DNA from: Byssochlamys sp. IMV 00236
Taxonomy: Eukaryota > Ascomycota > Eurotiomycetes > Eurotiales > Thermoascaceae
Reading direction: 5' to 3'
NCBI GenBank assembly: GCA_001931875.2
Contig: MSJH02000761.1
Span: 1 to 16,621 of the forward strand
DNA length: 16,621 bases
Below the pieces are notes generated by a model, which was given only the letters and a program-made list of their open reading frames with translations, did no database searches and had not been told where the DNA came from. Shown here piece after piece: positions 9,851-16,621 of this stretch (positions within the stretch are counted from its first letter, which is position 1; every line of letters starts with the position of its first letter). A program made the position numbers and the translations under genes.

Positions 9851-10094
9851 ATTATATATTTGTTTATTAGTAGCTCATCAGTATGTAAGTGGGATTATGT
9901 GAAGGAATGCTGGGCCGTAGCCTCCCTAAACAGGTTACGTGGCAGCCAGTACTCCGAAATATATATATCGGTAGGAGTGGCCAGGCAGGGTTCAACTCCC
10001 TGTAAGCAGCGCCCGCTTGGGGGCAGAGCACCTCCTTCCTGATTAGGTTTAGCATAGCTTAGTAACCTAGCAAAATGAAAAACAACTTATGCTG
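9851..10094 (+). mobile_element. Candidate SINE-like (Pol III-derived) insertion
   Basis: A 244-bp segment sits between perfect 18-bp direct repeats. It contains TAGCTCATCAG at 9871-9881, which fits the A-box pattern TRGYNNANNNG, and GGTTCAACTCC at 9989-9999, which closely fits the B box. The B box lies in a tRNA-like T arm with a perfect 5-bp stem and 7-nt loop (9986-10002). No whole tRNA can be folded, as the A-to-B spacing (about 118 nt) is too long. The 3' part contains an A-rich stretch (about 10071-10085). There are no terminal inverted repeats and no ORF, which argues against a MITE or an autonomous element. A tRNA-derived SINE is the best reading; a Pol III noncoding gene or chance motifs are alternatives. 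Confidence 0.45.
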
Positions 10095-10112
10095 CGGAAA
10101 AGTGCATTTCGT
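10095..10112 (+). repeat. 18-bp direct repeat, right copy
   Basis: Identical to 9833-9850. It forms the right boundary of the candidate insertion. Confidence 0.9.
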
Positions 10113-10264
10113 CCAACTTTCTGTGTGATCTGGAAGTATGAGACTGGATGGGACTTCCTCGTCTCGTTTACATCATATTAGCAATTTGAAGATGCGGTCT
10201 GTCTGAGATGTGTGGGATTGTTACAGTATCTGCTTGCTTCGAATGACCGCCTTCTTCATGTCGG

Positions 10265-10907
10265 TCAGCAAGTCGCCTCCAGTCTTACCAGTACATGAAG
10301 CTGCGCAGTAATTGCCCGAAGCCAGAGGTTGTTGAACTCATCCTCGTCACTCTTTCGGGGAAAGCATAAATGACAAGACGCCACTGGCTTCTCTTGAGCT
10401 ATTTGCTTCTTCCACGCTAAGCCTGTACGAAACGACGATATGATTATTCCTCGAGCCGGGCCTTCGGGTGGATACCGCGCTTGTGGTACGGAGAATATTA
10501 CTTATACAGCTCTTCATAGAAGCATAGATATACGGCTTCTTTTAAGACCGAAGGCGTATGCTTAAGAGGAACGACCAACGCTGCCCCGTCTCCAATCCTG
10601 GCCGTCATGGAAACAATCCTTTCAGCTACTGGGGAAGAGCTGCGGCCATCGACGAACATCCTCAAGATAGCATGACACGAGTCGAGCATGCTTCTTCCCA
10701 GTGCCAGTGCCAGACAAGCAACAGGGTCGCCATCTAGAGCAGCCTCAAGTCACATCAAATAGCACCACCACATATGACACACCACAATATGATTCCGCAC
10801 GAGAACCCAGGTCCATACTGGTGAGTTGACTCCGCGTCTATAACAACCGCAAGTGTTGGCTGGTGTGCAATCTGTTGCCGTGTCCGGCACCTTGTGACGA
10901 GAATGCA
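10265..10907 (-). pseudogene. Probable decayed protein-coding gene of unknown family
   Basis: Three consecutive minus-strand frames read like pieces of one soluble protein. The first, 10907-10755, includes V-V-I-D-A-E-S-T-H-Q-Y-G-P-G-F. The second, 10749-10498, contains A-L-D-G-D-P-V-A-C-L-A-L-A-L-G and later R-I-G-D-G-A-A-L-V-V-P-L. The third, 10501-10265, contains S-F-R-T-G-L-A-W-K-K, C-H-L-C-F-P-R-K-S-D-E-D-E and ends at a TGA. A possible 47-nt GT-AG intron would join the first two; the join between second and third needs a frameshift. No start codon and no N-terminal part is found. I do not recognise the family. The likely reading is a 5'-truncated, frameshifted pseudogene lying just upstream of the SHMT promoter; an intact gene with unusual introns is less likely. 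Confidence 0.35.
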
Positions 10908-11349
10908 CTACACAACATATTTCCAATCCGATGGTTTCAAATTGTCCCTAAAAGGATGGTGAATCGGGCCCGGGACATGTCAGCATCGCCCATGGGCACC
11001 AGCTCGTGAGAGCCGACGCGCACGAGTGCTGAGGAAGCCGAAGAGGCCGTCTCTTCATCTTGGATTTAGTTGTGTGAAGAAAGAAAAACGGAAAAAAAAA
11101 GTCGCGCGGGGGAAGAAAAGGCAGTGGTGCACGGACCCGACGGAGGTCGGAAGCGGCCGGCGCTGAGTGGACGGAGAAGAAAGTCACGCTCCGATCCAGC
11201 TGGGCGAGAGCTTTCCCGCGGGTAACAGCGGTCGTTCATTATCAGAGCTGCTCCACATCCATTGGGATATATTACTATTATATCGCTTCTGGTCTCAGCT
11301 TCTTTGCTTACAGAAGCCAGAGTCTCTGATTGCTATTATTTCGTACGCC
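10908..11349 (+). promoter_or_regulatory. Promoter/leader region of the SHMT gene
   Basis: No ORF here is convincing. A CCAAT core lies at about 10923 and an A-rich stretch at 11085-11101. Between the ATG at 10990 and the SHMT start at 11350 there is no ATG on the + strand, which supports the chosen start. About 520 bp upstream, TGACTC (10827-10832) is a partial match to the Gcn4/CpcA amino-acid-control element TGACTCA. That is suggestive only. Confidence 0.35.
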
Positions 11350-13176
11350 ATGTCTCTAACCCGCTGCGGCCGACAAGCGTCGCGGCTCATCCCCCTCTCC
11401 AGCAGCTGCGCCAGAGCTGCTGCTACTGCCCGCTCCAGATTCCAGCCAGAGCACCCATCTAGAATCGCTTCCCAATGGCGCGCCGTATCTTCTAGTCAAG
11501 ACGGACAGCACAGCGTATGCTTGGTATCTATTCCTGTCTCGTGGCTACTCTGCTGACGAGTCTCTATAGCTCCTCTCCGCACACCTCGAGGAGGCCGACC
11601 CCACAGTTTACAGCATATTGCAAAAGGTCCACCTTCCCCACGGTAGCACGGTCTTAGATAGCCCAATTCTGACTGCCATTGCAGGAGAAAAAACGCCAGA
11701 AGCATTTTATCAACCTGATCCCCTCAGAGAACTTCACGTCGCAGGCCGTCCTCGATGCCCTTGGCAGTGTGATGCAAAGTTGGTTTCCCTCGAACCGTGG
11801 CTAGGACTCGTCTGACAGCTCGTTCTTTTCCAGATAAATATTCAGAAGGATATCCGGGAGCGCGATACTATGGAGGTAACCAGTACATTGATGAAGCGGA
11901 GCGACTCTGTCAGCAGCGTGCCTTGGAGACCTTCCGGCTGAACCCTGAGGAGTGGGGTGTGAATGTGCAACGTGAGCTATTATTTCCATAGCAATGTCAG
12001 GGAGAGACGTCCTACTGACCATGAGCAGCTCTTTCTGGATCTCCCGCAAACCTCTATGCCTATTCAGCGCTTTTGAACACTCACGACCGCATTATGGGAC
12101 TGGACCTTCCCCATGGGGGTCACCTGTCGCACGGTTACCAGACCCCCACAAAGAAGATCTCCGCCATCTCGAAGTACTTTGAGACCCTTCCATACCGTCT
12201 CGATGAGTCGACCGGCCTCATCGACTACAACAAGCTGGAGGAGCTTGCGCAGTTGTACCGTCCCAAGCTCATCGTTGCGGGTACCTCCGCATACAGCAGA
12301 TTGATTGATTACCCGAGAATGCGCCAGATTGCGGACTCTATCGGAGCCTACCTGCTCAGCGATATGGCCCATATCTCGGGACTTGTCGCTGCCGATGTCA
12401 TCCCATCCCCATTCCCGCACTCTGATGTGGTCACGACCACGACTCACAAATCTTTGCGTGGACCGCGTGGTGCTATGATCTTCTATCGCAAGGGCGTCCG
12501 CCGGACGGACAAGAAGGGCAACCAGGAGCTATATGACCTCGAGAACCCGATCAATGCATCGGTCTTCCCGGGACACCAGGGTGGACCCCACAACCACACC
12601 ATCACTGCGCTGGCCGTCGCGCTCAACCAGGCTCAGTCGAAGGAATTCAAGACTTACCAGCAGACGGTCCTGGCCAACGCCCAGGCTCTTGCGGAGAGAC
12701 TGGGTAACCCTACCAGCAACGGAGGCTTGGGATACAACATCGTGTCTGGTGGCACCGACAACCATCTGGTTTTGCTTGACCTCAAGAACCGTGGCGTCGA
12801 CGGTGCCCGAGTTGAGCGTGTTCTCGAGCTGTGCGGTGTTGCCAGCAACAAGAACACCGTTCCCGGAGACAAGTCGGCCCTGAAGCCTGGTGGTCTTAGA
12901 CTCGGAACCCCTGCCATGACTTCCCGTGGTTTCCAGCCTGAAGATTTTCGCCGTGTGGCCGAGATTGTTGACCGCGCAGTGACTATCACGCAGAAGCTGG
13001 ACAAGGCGGCCAAGGAGAGTGCCGAGTCCAAGGGCCGCAAGAACCCGGCCAGCGTCAAGGCTTTCCTGGAGTACGTTGGCGAGGGCGAGGAGATCTCGGA
13101 GATCGTGCTGCTGAGAAAGGAAGTTGAAGACTGGGTCGGAACTTTCAGCCTTCCATGGGCCAAGGAGGGCGAGTAA
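11350..13176 (+). CDS. SHM1: Serine hydroxymethyltransferase, mitochondrial
   Basis: This PLP enzyme interconverts serine plus tetrahydrofolate with glycine plus 5,10-methylene-THF, feeding one-carbon metabolism. Exons: 11350-11514, 11570-11626, 11685-11778, 11834-11971, 12029-13176, giving 533 aa; introns are 55, 58, 55 and 57 nt, all with CTGAC-like branch sites. The first 33 residues are rich in Arg, Ser and Ala with no acidic residue, a typical mitochondrial presequence, which separates it from the cytosolic isozyme. Family marks in order: [36 protein letters not shown], the D-M-A-H-I-S-G motif (D263, H266), and [13 protein letters not shown] with the PLP-binding K292. Introns 2 and 3 use unusual donors, GTCCAC and GTTGGT, but protein continuity across them is exact. 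All catalytic motifs are present, so the enzyme should be active. The symbol follows the yeast mitochondrial gene. Confidence 0.97.
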
Positions 13177-13512
13177 ATGATGCGACGGATATGATTTGTT
13201 TTACCTCGGTCAACCCTAATGACTGATAAGTTTCGCCTTTCCAGCTCCCTCTGTCATTGTTTGTTGGCAAGCGACTGTGAGCACACGAAGACGAATGCAC
13301 TGTACTGTACTATGACCTCATCCCGTCTGGAGAATATACTTTTTGCGGTATATATCAATGCATTCGATATGCCTTTTTCTTTTAACTTGGCAACATATGC
13401 AACTCTGTAGCCATCTCGATCTACCATTGCCATCGAGATTCCATTCACTAAATCATCATCTCTCCCTCACTTCACCTAGACTGAAGAAGAGCCGTGAATC
13501 ATGTAATGTAAA
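13177..13512. other. Convergent 3' region between SHMT and the CinA-like gene
   Basis: These 336 bp hold the 3' ends of two genes transcribed towards each other. The segment has AT-rich patches, TGTACTGTAC-type repeats near 13301, and no coding frame of note. Overlapping 3' UTRs are likely, given the short distance. Confidence 0.5.
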
Positions 13513-13990
13513 TTACAGCTTCACATCCCCCTTAATCACATCTCGAACCAACTTCAACGCCTCCTCCGCGAAAAGAACCATATTCTTTTCGCGATCGTTG
13601 GTCTTCGTATCGACTTCGCGCGTATACGTCCCAGACGGAGAAGATACTGCTAATGTGACGTAGCCACTATGAATAGGGTATGGTCAGTAAGTTCCTTAAT
13701 GGAGACGAATTGGAACCATAGGGGAGGGTGAGGCAGTGAGAATAATCAAAAAGTAGCTATCCGTCCCCAAGGAAGTAGAGTAATGATTTAGGGATTAGGT
13801 TGGGTGGGACGGAATCTTGTTTGGGGGACTGGGATTATATGCAGCGTGGATGGATGTAGTGGAACGGTGAAGAGGGAATAATTAAAGCATTAAAGATATT
13901 ACAAGACGGGGGGGTAGACGCAGGTAGCAAACAAAGAAAGAATGAGAAAAACCAGGATTCTGTTATCTCGGTTTGAGAAAAAGAAAAAAA

Positions 13991-14066
<76 letters not shown>

Positions 14067-14917
14067 TCAGCTCATCAGGGATTTAAATGGGCTTTTGCTT
14101 TAGCAAACCAATCTGCGGGTAATGAACATGCTCGGATGGGATGGGATGGGATGGGATGATTCGAGCAATCAGGAAGGGATATATACCCCCAAACGAACAA
14201 GAGTGATTTCACTCTCAAAGGCCAAAACAAAAGGGGAAAGGAAAAAAGAAGACGAACAATGACAATAAGGGAACCAATGAAGTTAAAAAAAAAGAAGGGA
14301 CTGCTACTTACGGTGTCCTCGCCTTAGTCTGCCCGCCTGTCGGTCCTGCTGTACCACTCTCACTGACGGTATACGTCGACTTCAATGTGCCGCGGACATG
14401 GTCAGCTAGTCCGGCCACGATAGCTGGTGTGGGACCAGTGTAGTTCGTGATATCGGCTTCTGTCCAGCCGCCGAAGGCGACGCGGGATTCGAGGGTGTAG
14501 AGCTTTATTTGTGTTGTTAGTTATTTTTAATCGAGGAGATTCTGAGATTTGATTCGATTATCTTGTGGGTGTCGAGTTGAAACCGTAGGTTGGGATAAGA
14601 TAGGTATTTGTATTAGGAGCAAGATATAGTATAACATGTTGAATGTGGAATGTAACTTGAAAGAGGGGGAGGGGATTACCGTCAATCCACCCTTATAGAT
14701 AGCTGATGCCCCCGCAGTCGAGAGGATAGAAGCAGAGATGATGCCGCCAGCAGCCTGCGATTTTTAGTCGAGATTAGATGTTAAATTCAGAAAGAAAGGA
14801 GATAATGGATAGCAATCTCACCGTTTCAGCCACGGAGATGGTCTCTTGTTTCTCTTTGAGGAGACCGGTTACTTCCTCGATGATTCCCCGCAGTGATGGA
14901 GGAGGGAATTCGGCCAT
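13513..14917 (-). CDS. Stand-alone CinA C-terminal-domain protein (nicotinamide-nucleotide amidase family)
   Basis: Bacterial relatives (PncC/CinA-C) hydrolyse nicotinamide mononucleotide to nicotinate mononucleotide and ammonia, recycling pyridine nucleotides. Exons on the minus strand: 14917-14822, 14754-14680, 14502-14312, 13666-13513, giving 171 aa, the usual size of the isolated domain. Introns are 67, 177 and about 645 nt. The start sits in AACCATGG, a strong context. Family marks: T-I-S-V-A-E-T-A-A-G-G (26-36) at the place of S-V-A-E-S-C-T-G-G, an L-Y-T-L-E-S-R stretch (58-64) at the place of Y-S-N-E-A-K, S-G-T-A-G-P-T-G-G (106-114), and G-Y-V-T-L-A-V followed by a helical C-terminus. 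The remembered active-site Ser is Thr32 here and the Lys is Arg64, so activity is uncertain. No targeting signal is seen. Retention of the last intron meets a TAA at once. The family call is strong; the enzymatic role is inferred. Confidence 0.88.
13994..14063. repeat. (GA)35 microsatellite
   Basis: Seventy bases of uninterrupted GA on the + strand, read as TC in the CinA-like pre-mRNA. It is by far the longest simple repeat in the window and is expected to vary in length between strains. Confidence 0.95.
14134..14157 (+). repeat. GGGAT pentamer repeat with G-quadruplex pattern
   Basis: Four runs of GGG (14138-14140, 14143-14145, 14148-14150, 14153-14155) are separated by AT, giving a compact intramolecular G-quadruplex pattern with 2-nt loops on the + strand. 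That is the template strand for the CinA-like gene, inside its long intron. Confidence 0.85.
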
Positions 14918-15761
14918 GGTTGGATCTTGATGCTTTCTGCGGGACGCAATCTTTTCCGTGTATTGTACGTTAAATGAGTCGAGTGTTTAAGAGTGGGATA
15001 GAAGTCAGAGTATATCTAATAGTAAGCGTTCAAGTTCGAGATGGTTGTGTTGCTTTTCAAGAGTCTGAGTCGTTCTGCATTAATAATAATGACATCCGGG
15101 CCGAGGCGCTTCGGGATATGAATTTAAGCTGCGAGCTTAGTTATCCATGTTTGTCTTTACTGACTAAATGCACCCCACTGCTCGTTTCTATATGAATCTA
15201 CATGATAAGTTAACTACTAAGTATATCAAAATGATTCAACTCCCATCTGAAAGGCAAGCTGATGTACAGTACTGTTTACGACGGTCGAGGACGCCTTTCG
15301 CCATTGGCCCAATTTCATCTCCGTCTTCGTCCCGAATTTCCATTCTTCGGCGAAGATTGCTACCGGCATTATCACCGCTTGTGTATAGAATCTGCAATTA
15401 AATGTTTACAACGTCCGGTTAGTTGCAGTTGAATGAACATAATCGTGAGACCTGCTAGCCAGCACCCGTCAGCAAACAGCCGCTTTCTACCCGTCCCTTT
15501 GCATCATCAAGAAATGAAATCGCTGCAAGATGTCATAACGGAAGCCTCAACTGACAATTCGACATCATCATCAGACCTCCGTAGAGTCATTTGTCGATTC
15601 CATCGGCGTTACTATATAGATATGCTGATGATTCCCCACCTCCCTATCCTCCCTTTGTGCAAGACACCTAGGTCATGATCATCGTCTTTAACAAGTCTAT
15701 CGAGAACCCAACGACCAACAAAGTGCCTTGGCGTCCCCCATCGTTTCATCTATGATCCAAT
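14918..15761. promoter_or_regulatory. Shared divergent promoter region
   Basis: The CinA-like gene reads leftward from 14917 and the 260-aa gene rightward from 15762, so this 844-bp gap must hold both promoters. Frames inside it are short and lack motifs. No clear TATA box was found. On the right side, a start-like ATG at 15752 precedes the 260-aa gene (listed separately). Confidence 0.5.
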
Positions 15762-15826
15762 ATGTCTTCTTACGCTTTACCCCTCCGTGGCGGCAGTGTT
15801 GCGTCTCCTTACGTGGCTGGATATGA
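15752..15826 (+). promoter_or_regulatory. Overlapping upstream ORF at the start of the 260-aa gene
   Basis: An ATG at 15752, ten bases before the main ATG at 15762 and in another frame, opens a 24-codon frame that ends inside the main coding region. Its -3 base is T (weak context), while the main ATG has A at -3. Leaky scanning would therefore be needed if the transcript includes both, and the uORF would lower translation. Confidence 0.4.
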
Positions 15827-16544
15827 TTATGGACCACGTCGAAGCCAGAGATACCCCCCCGAAGGTCCCCTGTACGGCGGTGTTTACCCCCAGAGGGTAC
15901 CCTACCGTCCTCGTCCTGTGAGAGCAGCCCCTCGTCATCGGAAGAGAGAGCCTGATGTGCGGTTTGAGGACGCCATGAGTCGTCTCCATGTCACTTTGAC
16001 GGATGCGGTGAATTTCTTCAAGGACTTTGATGGCGCTTTTGCCCACGAGACGAGCGGCATCAAGTCGTATGCAACAGGCCCAATCCTCGACAAGTTGTGG
16101 CAAAGAAAAGTTTTACCCGAAAAGGCGAACGAGGTGCATTCTGCGCGACGGACATCGAACGAAGGATCGGAGGGTGATGAGGGAAGCACCAGTGGCCAGC
16201 AGGAAGAAGCCTTTCGAGACCATCTGAGCCGTGTTCATGATGATATGTCTCAGGCCGCTCGTTCTCGCGGCCCAGGAATCTCCCGTTCCGACATGGATAG
16301 CTTGGGTCGACTGCGGGAACTGCTGATGAGACAATACGATGTGTTGCATGGTATCAGCAACAAGGTCTATACATCCAGGAAGTATCTCCAAGAGTTCATC
16401 AAGGAGGCTGAATTTTTCAGGGACTATATGGATAAAACTAGAGAGTTATGGGACTTTAGCCATGACAGAACCGAGAAAGGTAACGAAAGCGACGAGGGCT
16501 CTCAGGAGGGTAGCAATCCAGAGGAGACTGCATTTGGCGACTGA
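15762..16544 (+). CDS. Uncharacterised 260-aa protein, basic N-terminus and helical core
   Basis: A single-exon gene; I do not recognise its family. Residues 1-64 are low in complexity and rich in Arg, Pro, Tyr and Gly (net basic, likely disordered). Residues about 67-120 look helical and amphipathic (V-R-F-E-D-A-M-S-R-L then D-A-V-N-F-F-K-D-F-D). Residues 133-150 form an acidic Glu/Gly/Ser linker. About 150-235 is again helical with heptad-like spacing (L-G-R-L-R-E-L-L-M-R and Y-L-Q-E-F-I-K-E-A-E-F-F-R-D-Y). The last 25 residues are acidic. No signal peptide, membrane helix, zinc motif or catalytic signature is visible. The basic head, helical core and acidic tail suggest a scaffold or nucleic-acid/protein-binding role, which is speculation. 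The frame is long and well bounded, and its codon use is ordinary for this genome. Confidence 0.8.
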   Translation: MSSYALPLRGGSVASPYVAGYDYGPRRSQRYPPEGPLYGGVYPQRVPYRPRPVRAAPRHRKREPDVRFEDAMSRLHVTLTDAVNFFKDFDGAFAHETSGIKSYATGPILDKLWQRKVLPEKANEVHSARRTSNEGSEGDEGSTSGQQEEAFRDHLSRVHDDMSQAARSRGPGISRSDMDSLGRLRELLMRQYDVLHGISNKVYTSRKYLQEFIKEAEFFRDYMDKTRELWDFSHDRTEKGNESDEGSQEGSNPEETAFGD

Positions 16545-16621
16545 TGATCCTGTCGACGAAGTTTGTCTGTATTCTCTTTGGCTCTCCCCCCCACCTCTCT
16601 CTGTCTCTCTCTTTCCCCCTC
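16545..16621 (+). other. 3' flank of the 260-aa gene
   Basis: After the TGA the sequence becomes CT-rich up to the window edge, which may be a 3' UTR or the leader of a following gene. Too short to say more. Confidence 0.4.

Larger units (their letters stand above)
13667..14311 (-). other. Unusually long terminal intron of the CinA-like gene
   Basis: The intron runs from donor GTAAGT (14311 downward) to acceptor ATAG (ending at 13667). At about 645 nt it is roughly ten times the size of most introns in this window. It is pyrimidine-rich in the sense orientation and contains a (TC)35 tract, a G-quadruplex motif on the + strand and a 16-nt perfect hairpin (14200-14215). I found no internal exon and no recognisable snoRNA. 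Confidence 0.8.

Noticed and set aside
9938..10010. A complete tRNA gene around the T-arm-like hairpin
   Set aside because: Only the T arm folds; acceptor, D and anticodon stems cannot be formed at standard spacing, so it is treated as part of a SINE-like insert.
12654..13163. 169-codon minus-strand open frame
   Set aside because: Antisense shadow of the SHMT last exon, a result of its GC-biased third codon positions.
1..16621. Biosynthetic cluster, bacterial defence system or horizontally acquired island
   Set aside because: The supported genes are unrelated housekeeping or wall genes in mixed orientation, and none shows features of such systems.

Overview
The window looks like nuclear DNA of a filamentous ascomycete, most likely an Aspergillus-type member of the Eurotiales. 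Genes are split by short GT-AG introns (mostly 55-100 nt) with CTAAC/CTGAC-like branch sites. Wide intergenic gaps carry microsatellites, and the protein families are typical fungal ones. There is no operon structure and no phage, plasmid, CRISPR or bacterial defence system. I assembled exons by hand from protein continuity and splice signals.

Layout. (1) 1-3038: a long gene-poor stretch with palindromes and simple repeats, ending in the CT-rich leader of the first gene. (2) 3039-4826 (+): a five-exon GT15 (KRE2/MNT1/KTR) alpha-1,2-mannosyltransferase, a Golgi enzyme of mannan and glycoprotein synthesis. (3) 4827-6511: intergenic, with an AT-rich block holding one unexplained 130-aa ORF. (4) 6512-7323 (-): a four-exon small GPI-anchored cell-wall protein with duplicated W-C-P-E units. 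(5) 7324-8930: promoter side of that gene and otherwise empty. (6) 8934-10910: a relic zone with scattered minus-strand coding remnants and a 244-bp insertion between perfect 18-bp direct repeats that carries Pol III A-box/B-box-like motifs (candidate SINE). (7) 11350-13176 (+): a five-exon mitochondrial serine hydroxymethyltransferase. (8) 13513-14917 (-): a four-exon stand-alone CinA C-terminal-domain protein (NMN-deamidase family), convergent with SHMT, whose last intron is about 645 nt and holds a (TC)35 tract and a G-quadruplex motif. (9) 15762-16544 (+): an unrecognised 260-aa protein, divergent from the CinA-like gene.

The genes do not form a pathway. The mannosyltransferase and the GPI protein both concern the cell wall. 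SHMT and the CinA-like protein are metabolic (one-carbon units, pyridine-nucleotide repair). I find no convincing new multi-gene system. The most interesting items are the flanked Pol III-like insertion, the decayed minus-strand gene beside it, the altered active-site motif and repeat-loaded intron of the CinA-like gene, and the uncharacterised 260-aa protein with an overlapping upstream ORF.
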